Shown here one piece after another: positions 50,506 through 58,547 of a DNA stretch of 64,000 nucleotides. Under the pieces are notes generated by a model that worked only from the letters and a program-made list of their open reading frames with translations, searched no databases and was not told the origin of the DNA. A program made the position numbers and the translations under genes. The stretch comes from Streptomyces sp. DG1A-41. GTDB taxonomy: Bacteria; Actinomycetota; Actinomycetes; Streptomycetales; Streptomycetaceae. The DNA lies in contig NZ_CP146350.1 of the NCBI RefSeq assembly GCF_037055355.1, forward strand, positions 8,269,001 through 8,333,000, given 5' to 3'. Position 1 is the first letter of the stretch. Every line of letters begins with the position of its first letter.

Positions 50506-51644
50506 CCGCATCGCTCCCTACCGCCGTCCCGTTCTTCCCTCCCGCCCTCTTCGAAGCCGACCGCCCCGCACTGATCGAGCTGGTACGCGAGGTGGGCCTC
50601 GACCCGGAGCAGCGGTTCATCCTGGGCAGGCGCACCGCCGCCTTCGAGGACCTGCTGCGCGAGGACCTGGGGGCCGCCGACGTGGTCGCCTGCTCCAGTG
50701 GCACGTCGGCGCTCTCGCTGGTGCTGCGGGCCATGGACGCAGGTCCCGGTGACGAGGTGATCGTTCCGGCGTTCGGCTGCGCGCCCCTGGCCGCCTCGGT
50801 GGTCGATGTCGGGGCCACACCGGTCTTCGCCGACATCCGGCCGGACACCATGACCATGGACCCGGACGAGGCGGAGCGGCTCGTCACCGAGCGGACCAAG
50901 GCGGTGATGCCGGCCCACATGTTCTCCGTCATGGCCGACATGCCACGCTTCGCGGAACTGGCCCGGCGGCACGGACTGCGCCTGCTGGAGGACTCGGCGG
51001 TCGCCCAGGGCGGCGTGCTGCAGGGCGTCCCGGCCGGGCTGTGGGGCGACGCGGGGCTCTACTCCTTCGTGCAGGTCAAGACCTGTGGCATGCCCGGCGA
51101 GGGCGGCGTGGTCGTCACCCGGGACCCGGTACTGGGCGAGAAAGTGCGGATGTTGCGCAACCACGGCCAGTACGCCGGTCGCCGGTTCGTCCACCACACC
51201 TTCGGGCTCAACAGCCGCTTCGACGAGATCCAGGCCGCCTTCCAGACGTACCGCTACTCCGGTTTCCCGGCGCGGCTGGCGCGACGGGCGGAGATCGCCG
51301 CGTACTACACCGAGCGCTTCACGCCGCTGGCCGGCCACGGTGTGGTCCCGCCGCCGCCCGGCCGGGACGGCCGGTGCTTCTACGTGTACACGGTCCTGGC
51401 CGAGGACCGGGAGGCCCTCGGCGCCCACCTGGCCGAGTGGGGGGTGGCCACGCACGTCTACTATCCGTGCCCCCTGCCCGCCCACCGTGCCTTCGCCCCC
51501 TACGCGCCGCCCGGTGCCCGCTGGCCGCGCGCCGAACAGGCCGCCCGCCGCCATCTCGCCCTTCCGGTGCACCACCTGCTGACCGACGCACAGGTCGAGC
51601 ACGTCGCCGACCTCGTGTGCGCCTTCGCCACCGAGCGCAGCTGA
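50502..51644 (+). CDS. DegT/DnrJ/EryC1/StrS-family aminotransferase (second)
   Basis: A 380-residue PLP enzyme related to the first but clearly distinct. It has GLDPEQRFILGRRTAAFEDL, VACSSGTSALSLVLRAM, VPAFGCAPLAASVVDVG, LLEDSAVAQGG and K193 in SFVQVKTCGMPGEGGVVVTR. The QVKTCGMPGEGG form recalls AHBA-synthase and cyclitol-type members more than common nucleotide-sugar ones, but the substrate cannot be fixed. A pair of DegT enzymes side by side suggests two amino groups, or one active and one helper subunit. Confidence 0.92.
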   Translation: MTASLPTAVPFFPPALFEADRPALIELVREVGLDPEQRFILGRRTAAFEDLLREDLGAADVVACSSGTSALSLVLRAMDAGPGDEVIVPAFGCAPLAASVVDVGATPVFADIRPDTMTMDPDEAERLVTERTKAVMPAHMFSVMADMPRFAELARRHGLRLLEDSAVAQGGVLQGVPAGLWGDAGLYSFVQVKTCGMPGEGGVVVTRDPVLGEKVRMLRNHGQYAGRRFVHHTFGLNSRFDEIQAAFQTYRYSGFPARLARRAEIAAYYTERFTPLAGHGVVPPPPGRDGRCFYVYTVLAEDREALGAHLAEWGVATHVYYPCPLPAHRAFAPYAPPGARWPRAEQAARRHLALPVHHLLTDAQVEHVADLVCAFATERS

Positions 51645-51758
51645 CTGGCGACCGCCCGCCTCGGACACCGTTGACCCCCGACCGCACGCCTTGCCCATCG
51701 CGCTGCCCGGGCGAGCGGCACCCCCCTTCGGACGCAGACACCCCTCAAGAGGTCACCC

Positions 51759-52733
51759 ATGACGGACAGCATCGCGGCCGGCCGTCCCGCCGCGACCGCC
51801 CACGGCCACAGTCGGCTGCGCGCCTACGCGCGGCTCGGCAAGCTGGACGTGTACGACTACTACCTCGGCATCTTCCTCGCCCTGACCGCCGCGCTGTTCC
51901 CGGCCGACGCCTTCACCGCCCGGCAGGCACTGGTGATGGCGGTGTTCCTGGCCGGCGAAGTCGCGGTCCTCATGGCGATGGTCGCCCTGGACGACGTCAC
52001 CGGGTTCCGGGACGGCAGCGACCTCGCCAACTACGGTCCCGACAACCCGCTGCGCAGCAAGGCACGCAAACCCCTGGTCGCCGGGGCACTGACGGTACCC
52101 CAGGCGCTGCGCTTCGCCTGGGCCTGCGCGGCGGCCGGGGCGGTGCTCTGGGCGGGCGCCGCCGCGCTCGCGCCGCACCACCCGCTGTGGGCGCTGGTGA
52201 CGGCGGGCGCGCTGTTCGTGGTGTCGCTGCAGTACTCGTACGGGCTGAAGATCAGTTACCACGGTTTCCAGGAGGTGTTCCTGGTCGCCCTCGGTGCCGT
52301 GCTGGTGATCGTTCCGTACGGCCTGGTGACGGGGGGCTTCTCCGGTTTCCTGATGGTGCAGGCGGTGCTGTTCGGGTTCGGGCCGCTGATGTTCGGGGTC
52401 TACTCCAACACCAACGACGTGGCCGGCGACCGGGCCGTAGGCCGTCCGACCGTGGCCGCCCTGGTCTCCGAGCGGGGCAACGCCGTCTTCATCGGCGCCC
52501 TGTCGGTCGCCGAGTTCCTCATCGGCGCGGTCGCCTCGGCCACCGGGGTGGCTCCCTGGTGGTTCGTGCTGTTGATGCTGCCGGCGACCGCGCTGCGAGC
52601 CCGTCAGTACCTGACCGGGTTCGTCCGCGGCGACATCATGACCGCCCGCCGGACGGGCTTCGCGGTGCACCGGCTGAGCGTGGTGCTGATGACCGTGGCC
52701 AACGTCGTCGTCGGAACGGGAGCCGCCGCATGA
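51759..52733 (+). CDS. UbiA-family prenyltransferase
   Basis: A 324-residue protein with about eight to nine membrane helices. The first Asp-rich loop, VALDDVTGFRDGSD (D78, D79, with D at the seventh position after), is a variant of NDxxDxxxD. The second, YSNTNDVAGDRAVGRPT (from N217), fits the family pattern well. Members attach a prenyl or polyprenyl chain from a diphosphate donor to an aromatic, quinone or sugar-phosphate acceptor. Here it could prenylate the cluster product or anchor it in the membrane. The ATG at 51759 follows CAAGAGG. Its end overlaps the next gene by four bases. Confidence 0.9.
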   Translation: MTDSIAAGRPAATAHGHSRLRAYARLGKLDVYDYYLGIFLALTAALFPADAFTARQALVMAVFLAGEVAVLMAMVALDDVTGFRDGSDLANYGPDNPLRSKARKPLVAGALTVPQALRFAWACAAAGAVLWAGAAALAPHHPLWALVTAGALFVVSLQYSYGLKISYHGFQEVFLVALGAVLVIVPYGLVTGGFSGFLMVQAVLFGFGPLMFGVYSNTNDVAGDRAVGRPTVAALVSERGNAVFIGALSVAEFLIGAVASATGVAPWWFVLLMLPATALRARQYLTGFVRGDIMTARRTGFAVHRLSVVLMTVANVVVGTGAAA

Positions 52734-54100
52734 AGCCCGATCTCGACGTCGCCGTCGTCGGCGCGGGCATCGCCGGCCTGACCGCCGCCCACGAACTGCG
52801 CCGCGCCGGGCTGGCCGTCCGGGTGTACGAGCAACTGCCGGAGGTCGGCGGCCGGATGCGCAGCATCCGCCAGGAGGGCTGGACGGTGGACACGGGCGCC
52901 GAGCAGGTCTCGTCCCGCGGTTACCGTGCGACCTGGGAGCTGCTGCGCCGGCTGCGCGTCACTCCCGCGGACGTGCCCCGGGTCGGCGGCGCGGTCGCCG
53001 TCTGGCGCGGCGGACGCGCCCACCTGGGCGTCGGCGAGAGCACGGCCGTGGTCACCGGAGCGGGCCTGTCCCACCGGGCGCGGCTCGACCTGGCCGCCTT
53101 CTCCGCCTGGACCGGCCGCCGCCGCGCCGCATTCGACGGTGACCGTCCCGAACACAGCCCGCTGGGCGCCGCCACCGTGCGGGAGATGGCCGCCCGCTAC
53201 CACCGCGACCTGCACGACTACCTCTTCCAGCCGGTCGCCGGCTGCTTCTTCGGCTGGGACACCGCCCGGTCGACGGCCGCCCCCATGGTCAGCCTGCTGC
53301 TGGAGGCCGGTTCACCCGCCGCCTGGCGGACCTACCGCGACGGCATGGACTTCCTGGCCCGCCGCCTTGCCTCCGGCGCCGAGGTCGTCACCGACCGCGC
53401 CGTACGCGAGGTGACCGACGCGGGCGGGCACGCCGTACTGCGGTTCGACGACGGGCAGGTCACCGCGCGGGCCGCCGTGCTCGCCGTACCGGCACCCGTC
53501 GCGGCGGCCCTCCGCCCGGACGTCCCCGCCGACGAGCAGCCGTTCCTCACCTCCTGCACCTTCACGCCCATGATGAAGGTCAGCTGCCTGCTGGACCGCC
53601 CTCTCGCCCCAGCCGCCCGTCGGCCGGTGCACATCCTGCTCACCCCGGCCGCCGAGGAGGACGTGCTCTCCGGCGTCGTCGTCGACCACGTCAAGGACCC
53701 CGGCCGGGTTCCCGCCGGCCGGGGCCTGGTCACCCTCGTGGCCGCTCCACGCCGAGTCCGCGCGTTGCTGGACGCTCCTCCCGACGAGGCCGCCGAACTC
53801 CTCGTCCGCGCGGCGGAACGCTATGTCCCGGGTATCGGCGACGCCTGCCGCCACCGTCTCGTGCACGCCTTCCGCCATGGCCTGCCGGAAGCCACACCCC
53901 AGACCCTGCGCGTACGCGCCGGCTTCCTGTCCCGGCCGGCGCGCGCCGTGGAGTACGCCGGCGACTGGCTCATGCTGCGGCCCGCCTCCGAAGGAGCCGT
54001 CCGGGCGGGCGCGCTGGCCGCGTCCCGCGTCCTGAGCAGGCTCGGACGGATCATCCCGGCCGGCCCCGACCGAGCGGAGGAAATCCGTGCGACCGCATGA
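52730..54100 (+). CDS. FAD-dependent oxidoreductase, protoporphyrinogen-oxidase/amine-oxidase type
   Basis: A 456-residue flavoprotein starting VAVVGAGIAGLTAAHELRRA, followed by VRVYEQLPEVGGRMRS, the second FAD motif of the amine-oxidase/HemY/phytoene-desaturase group. FLARRLASGAEVVTDRAVRE and VRAGALAASRVLSRL close the FAD domain. It probably oxidises a ring or amine in the pathway. It is coupled to the UbiA gene through an ATGA overlap and itself overlaps the next gene by 14 bases. Confidence 0.88.
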   Translation: MKPDLDVAVVGAGIAGLTAAHELRRAGLAVRVYEQLPEVGGRMRSIRQEGWTVDTGAEQVSSRGYRATWELLRRLRVTPADVPRVGGAVAVWRGGRAHLGVGESTAVVTGAGLSHRARLDLAAFSAWTGRRRAAFDGDRPEHSPLGAATVREMAARYHRDLHDYLFQPVAGCFFGWDTARSTAAPMVSLLLEAGSPAAWRTYRDGMDFLARRLASGAEVVTDRAVREVTDAGGHAVLRFDDGQVTARAAVLAVPAPVAAALRPDVPADEQPFLTSCTFTPMMKVSCLLDRPLAPAARRPVHILLTPAAEEDVLSGVVVDHVKDPGRVPAGRGLVTLVAAPRRVRALLDAPPDEAAELLVRAAERYVPGIGDACRHRLVHAFRHGLPEATPQTLRVRAGFLSRPARAVEYAGDWLMLRPASEGAVRAGALAASRVLSRLGRIIPAGPDRAEEIRATA

Positions 54101-55670
54101 CATGGGCACCCTGTTCGACGAGGCGGCGGCAGGCGGCGCCCGGACCGTGGTCCACCTGGACCGGCCCTTCGACATCGCCCCCCGGGCCGGCACCCGGTGG
54201 ACCGTCCCCGAACTCGCCGGCCTGGTCCGTGCCACCGCGGCCCGCCTCGCCGACGCGGGGGTCGGGCCCGGGGACCGCGTGGCGATCGTGAAGGACAACC
54301 ACTGGGACTACGACCTGCTCGCCTGCGCCGCGGTCCGCCTCGGCGCCGTACCCGCGCTGTTGTCCGCCCGCCTCGACACCGCGAACCTCGTCACCCTGCT
54401 GGAGCGGCTGCGGCCCGCCGCGCTGGTCACCACCGCTGCGGTGCTGGCCCGCTGCCGGGACACCGCCGCCGGCGAACCGGCCCGGATCGTCCTCACCGTC
54501 GACTCCGCCGCGCCTGGCGCGGCCCACCTGGCCGCGCTGGACGCGTCCCGCCCCTGCGTACCGGTGCGGCGCCACGACGACGAACCGCTGGTCATCCATC
54601 ACACCTCGGGGACGACCGGCGTGCCCAAGCTGGTGGTTCACTCCACGCGGACACTCGTGCACAAGCTGGCCCGCTTCGAAGCGGTGCGCTATCCGGGCAT
54701 CGGCATCCGCCCGGACGACGTCCTTGCCAACGCCAGCGCGTACGGACACGGACGCACCTTCTGCTGGACGGCCGTCGTCGTGTCGCTCGCGCCCGCCGGG
54801 ATCCTGATCCTCACCGGTAACGACCCGGAGGCCGCAGACCCGCTCCTGCGGGCCCACCCGCCCAGCGTCGTCGAGGCCCTGCCCGCCTCCTACATCCGGC
54901 TGCGGCCGCTCACCACCCGGCTGGACAACCCCTTCCGGCACGTCCGCCTCTACATCAGCACCTACGACGCCGTGCACCCGCCGGCCCTGCGCGCGTACCT
55001 GACCGCCAGCCGCCGCACCCGCCCGCTGTGGATGCAGGGCTGGGGCCAGACCGAGACCGGACCGCTGACCTTCCGCTTCCACACGCGGCGCTCCGCGCTC
55101 GCACCGGACGCGGCGACCACGGCGCGCCGGCTCGGCCGTCCCGTGCCGGGCCGGACCCGGCTGCGCGCGGTGGACCCGGACACGCTGCGCCCGGTACCGC
55201 GCGGCCATCCCGGCCTGCTCCTCGTCCGCACCCCCGCCCTCGCCCTGGGATACATCGGCGAACAGGACCGCTGGGACGCCAAACGCGTCGGCGACTGGTG
55301 GTCCACTGGCGACATGGGCGTCCACCACCGCGACGGCAGCGTCAGCATCCTGGACCGCGCCGCCGACACCCTGCCCGGTATGAGCTGCCTGTGGACCGAG
55401 GACGTACTGGAGCAGCGGCTGCCGCAGGTCCTTGAATGCGTGATCCTCGGCGCCCCGGACGGCGTTCCTCTGCCCGTCGTGGTCACCGCCGACGGCCGAC
55501 TGGACCCGGACGCCTGGAAACAGGCCACGCACGGACTGCCGGCGCTGCAAGACCCGGCCGTCCTCACCTGGGACGCGGTGCCCCGCACCGGCACCGGCAA
55601 GGTTCGCCGCTCAACTCTGGCACGGCAGCTCACCGGCATCGCACCCGCCGGCACCGGCCGGTGGACGTGA
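54087..55670 (+). CDS. Acyl-CoA synthetase / AMP-dependent ligase (first)
   Basis: A 527-residue ANL-superfamily enzyme that adenylates a carboxylic acid and probably transfers it to CoA. Motifs are the P-loop VIHHTSGTTGVPKLVVHST, GWGQTETGPLTF, the hinge region WWSTGDMGVHH and the C-terminal GTGKVRR lysine block. The segment normally reading YGxTE is here GQTETG. No carrier protein is nearby, so a CoA thioester product is more likely. The GTG at 54087 lies inside the previous gene. A strong hairpin follows its stop. Confidence 0.9.
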   Translation: MRPHDMGTLFDEAAAGGARTVVHLDRPFDIAPRAGTRWTVPELAGLVRATAARLADAGVGPGDRVAIVKDNHWDYDLLACAAVRLGAVPALLSARLDTANLVTLLERLRPAALVTTAAVLARCRDTAAGEPARIVLTVDSAAPGAAHLAALDASRPCVPVRRHDDEPLVIHHTSGTTGVPKLVVHSTRTLVHKLARFEAVRYPGIGIRPDDVLANASAYGHGRTFCWTAVVVSLAPAGILILTGNDPEAADPLLRAHPPSVVEALPASYIRLRPLTTRLDNPFRHVRLYISTYDAVHPPALRAYLTASRRTRPLWMQGWGQTETGPLTFRFHTRRSALAPDAATTARRLGRPVPGRTRLRAVDPDTLRPVPRGHPGLLLVRTPALALGYIGEQDRWDAKRVGDWWSTGDMGVHHRDGSVSILDRAADTLPGMSCLWTEDVLEQRLPQVLECVILGAPDGVPLPVVVTADGRLDPDAWKQATHGLPALQDPAVLTWDAVPRTGTGKVRRSTLARQLTGIAPAGTGRWT

Positions 55671-55672
55671 CC

Positions 55673-55732
55673 GGGCCGTCGTACGACGACGCCGGGCTGT
55701 CCGGGCCGCCGTTCGACGGCGCCGGGCTGCAC
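55673..55732. repeat. Two imperfect 30-bp tandem units
   Basis: Two 30-base units (55673-55702 and 55703-55732) both begin gggccg and end with gccgggctg(t/c)(c/a)c; they differ mainly in the middle. Related ctgtccgggccg pieces recur near 55855 and 55882, up to the start of the methyltransferase gene, so the whole gap looks built by duplication. Confidence 0.7.
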
Positions 55733-55735
55733 GGG

Positions 55736-55771
55736 CCGTGCCACGGCGAGAGGAGTCTCGCCGTGGCACGG
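55736..55771. terminator. Perfect 16-bp hairpin with GGAG loop
   Basis: The stem ccgtgccacggcgaga (55736-55751) is fully complementary to 55756-55771, with a four-base loop, ggag. It is the longest perfect hairpin seen in the window and lies in the only large gap of the plus operon. It may be an attenuator, terminator or mRNA-stabilising structure. Confidence 0.75.
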
Positions 55772-55917
55772 TCGGTCTTCCGCCCGGGTGCGCGTCCGCC
55801 CCGCAGGGTGCATGGCGGTGGCATCGAGCCCGTCGGCGTCGGCCGCGGGGTCTGTCCGGGCCGTACATGACGACACCGCGCCTGTCCGGGCCGCGGTTTG
55901 ACGAGAGGAACCACACC

Positions 55918-56739
55918 GTGTCCCAGCCCGCCCCCGCCCGGGAGGGCACCCATGCGGTCTTCGGCAACGGCACCACGCACAGCCGCGACCAGCACCGCTG
56001 CCTGGCCGCCGCCTACGACCCGGTGACCCTGCCCCGCCTGGCCGCCGCCGGTGTCGGCCCGGGCTGGCACTGCCTGGAGGTCGGCGCCGGCGGCGGCAGC
56101 ATCGCGCGCTGGCTGGCGGGCCGGGTGGCACCGGGTGGCTCGGTGCTCGCCACCGACCTCGACCCGCGCGACCTGGCACCCGGCCCGGACCTGGAGGTCG
56201 CCGCCCTCGACGTGGCCCGCGACCCGCTTCCGGATGCGGCCTACGACCTGGTGGTGGCCCGCCTGGTCCTGCAGCACCTGCCCACCCGCGACGCCGTCCT
56301 GCACAAGCTGGTGCGCGCTCTCAAACCCGGCGGCCTGCTGCAGATCGACGAGATCGACGCCTCCTACGAGCCACCGCTGCTGACCCCGGACGCGGAGGCC
56401 GAGGCGCTCTATGTCCGGTTCCTGCGGGCCAAGACAGCCGCGCTGCGCGCCGCGGGCGGCGATCCGCACTGGGGACGGAAGGTGCCGGCGGCACTGCGGG
56501 CGGCGGGGCTGACCGCCATTGACGTCCACCTCCACATCGGCGTACGGCACGCCCAGGACCCCGGCCTCGGACTCCAGTTGAACCACACTCGCAATCTCCG
56601 GGACCGGCTGAGGGAACGGGGCATGACCCAGGAGGACCTGGACCGGGTGGGACGGCTGATGCAGGACCCGAACTTCCGCGCCGCATCCAGCGTCCTGTAC
56701 TCGGTGCAGGGCCGCCGGCCCGGCCGGGAGCGAGCGTGA
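55918..56739 (+). CDS. SAM-dependent class I methyltransferase
   Basis: A 273-residue methyltransferase with SAM motif I CLEVGAGGGSIARWLAGRVA, motif II VLATDLDPRD, DAAYDLVVARLVLQHLPTRD (motif III/IV) and LKPGGLLQIDEID. The target (O, N or C) is not readable. I start at the GTG at 55918 because GAGAGGA precedes it; an ATG at 55867 in the same frame has no ribosome site. Its stop overlaps the CoA-transferase start by four bases (GTGA). Confidence 0.87.
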   Translation: MSQPAPAREGTHAVFGNGTTHSRDQHRCLAAAYDPVTLPRLAAAGVGPGWHCLEVGAGGGSIARWLAGRVAPGGSVLATDLDPRDLAPGPDLEVAALDVARDPLPDAAYDLVVARLVLQHLPTRDAVLHKLVRALKPGGLLQIDEIDASYEPPLLTPDAEAEALYVRFLRAKTAALRAAGGDPHWGRKVPAALRAAGLTAIDVHLHIGVRHAQDPGLGLQLNHTRNLRDRLRERGMTQEDLDRVGRLMQDPNFRAASSVLYSVQGRRPGRERA

Positions 56740-58547
56740 CACCGCGCCTGCGCGCCGCGGCCCGGCCGGCCGTCGCGGCCACGATCGCCGACCGGCTTCT
56801 GCGGCACACCGTGCCGGGCCCGCGGGATACGACCGGCCCAGGCCGGGAAACGGTGCGGTACACCGTCGACTGGGCGGGTCCAGTCGACGCTGACCTGCCG
56901 GACGAGCGAGCCGTACAGGCCGCCTGCGGTCTCATGCACGTCCATGGCCGGGCGACTGGCGGGCCGCTCCCGCTGGCTGTCGACTACGCCTCGGTGGTGG
57001 CGGGGCTGCTCGCCGCCCAGGGCGTCACCGCTCTCCGCATCGCGCGGGCCCGCGGGCTGGACCTGCGCGAGGTGCGGACCTCGGTGGCGCAGGGGGCGCT
57101 GCTGGCGGTCGGCCAGTACCTCGCCGCCGAGACGGCCCGTGCCGACTCCGGTGCGCCCGAGCCGGATGTGCCGGCGGCCCCATCCGACGTACCCCAGCCA
57201 GACGGCCTGGCGACCCTGGAGACGTCCGACGACGCCCGCGTGGAGGTCGAGACCCTCGATCCCCTGGCGTGGCGGGAGTTCTGGGACCTGCTCGGCGTGG
57301 CCCCCGCGCCCGCAGGCCGGGGCTGGCTGCCCTTCCAGCAGCGGTTCGCCACCGCCGTCTGCCCGTTGCCCGACGAACTGAGGCAGGCCGCCCGCCGCCG
57401 CACGCTGGCCCAGTTGCGGGCCGCCGCGCACCATACCGGCGTCAGTCTCCTCACGGTCGGCTCCGACCCGGCTCCCGCCGTCCGCCCGGCACCTTGGTGC
57501 CTCACTCCGGGACCGGCGCCGTTCCCCAAGGTCCGGGCGCACCCGGAGACCGCCGTGCCCGGCCCACGCCCGGCCGTCCCGGTCTCCGGTGCCGTCCTGC
57601 CGCTGACGGGCCTGCGGGTGGTGGAGTCCACCCGCAGGGTGCAGGGCCCGCTCGCCGGGCACGTCCTGCGGATGCTGGGTGCCGAGGTGGTCCGGATCGA
57701 ACCGCCCGGCGGTGACCCGATGCGCTGGCTCCCTCCGCTGGCGGGAGACTGCTCGGCCCGGTTCTCGGCTCTCAACGCGGACAAGCCGGTGGTCGAGGCC
57801 GACCTCACCACCGCGCCGGGTCGGGACACGGTCCGCGCGCTGGCCGCCGAGGCCGACGTCTTCCTTCACAACTGGGCCCCCGGAAAAGCCGCGCGGCTCG
57901 GCCTGGACGCGTCCAACCTGCTGCCCGGCCACCCCGCCCTGGTGTACGCCTGGGCATCCGGCTTCGGGGACGCCTTCGGCGACCGGCCGCCCCTGGGCAC
58001 CGACTACCTAGCCCAGGTGCACAGCGGGCTCGCCGCGGCGGTACGGCCGGCGGACCAGCCCCCGGCCCCCTCCCTGATGACCCTCACCGACGTGCTCGGC
58101 GGGCTGGTGTGCGCCCAGGGGGTGCTGGCCGCGCTGGCTGCTCGGGAGGCGACCGGCCGGGGCAGCCGCGTCGACTCCTCCCTTGTCTCCGCGGCCGCTC
58201 TCGTCCCCCGTCCCGCCCACCGGCCCCGCTGGACGGCACGGGACCGGCCGCTGCGCACAGCGGACGGCCATCTGTACCTGGGCCCCGAGGCCCGGGCGTG
58301 CCCCGAGGCGGTGCTCCGCCTGCTGGACGGGGCCGGCCCCATGGCCGCCGAGGACCTCGCGGCCCGCTTCGCCCGCCGCACCACCGAAGAGTGGACGGCA
58401 CGACTGGCCGAGGCCGGTCTGACCGCGACTCCCGTACTCACCCACCTGACGGCTCTGGCCCGCGACCCGGCCTTCCGGGCGGCCGTCGCACCACCTGATC
58501 CGTTCACCGGCCAGGCACGCCCCTACGCTCCCTGGGAGTTCGCATGA
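56736..58547 (+). CDS. Enlarged CaiB/BaiF (family III) CoA-transferase
   Basis: A 603-residue protein. The C-terminal part, from about residue 287 (LTGLRVVESTRRVQGPLAGH, LGAEVVRIEPPGGDPMRWLP, LNADKPVVEADLT, GTDYLAQVHSGLAAAVRP, DVLGGLVCAQGVLAALAARE), is a complete but short family III CoA-transferase. The N-terminal 130 residues contain AACGLMHVHGRATGGPLPLA and SVVAGLLAAQGVTALRIARA, which look like a decayed second copy of the distal half of the same fold. Next to two acyl ligases it probably moves CoA between acids. It overlaps both neighbours by four bases. Confidence 0.82.
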   Translation: MTPRLRAAARPAVAATIADRLLRHTVPGPRDTTGPGRETVRYTVDWAGPVDADLPDERAVQAACGLMHVHGRATGGPLPLAVDYASVVAGLLAAQGVTALRIARARGLDLREVRTSVAQGALLAVGQYLAAETARADSGAPEPDVPAAPSDVPQPDGLATLETSDDARVEVETLDPLAWREFWDLLGVAPAPAGRGWLPFQQRFATAVCPLPDELRQAARRRTLAQLRAAAHHTGVSLLTVGSDPAPAVRPAPWCLTPGPAPFPKVRAHPETAVPGPRPAVPVSGAVLPLTGLRVVESTRRVQGPLAGHVLRMLGAEVVRIEPPGGDPMRWLPPLAGDCSARFSALNADKPVVEADLTTAPGRDTVRALAAEADVFLHNWAPGKAARLGLDASNLLPGHPALVYAWASGFGDAFGDRPPLGTDYLAQVHSGLAAAVRPADQPPAPSLMTLTDVLGGLVCAQGVLAALAAREATGRGSRVDSSLVSAAALVPRPAHRPRWTARDRPLRTADGHLYLGPEARACPEAVLRLLDGAGPMAAEDLAARFARRTTEEWTARLAEAGLTATPVLTHLTALARDPAFRAAVAPPDPFTGQARPYAPWEFA

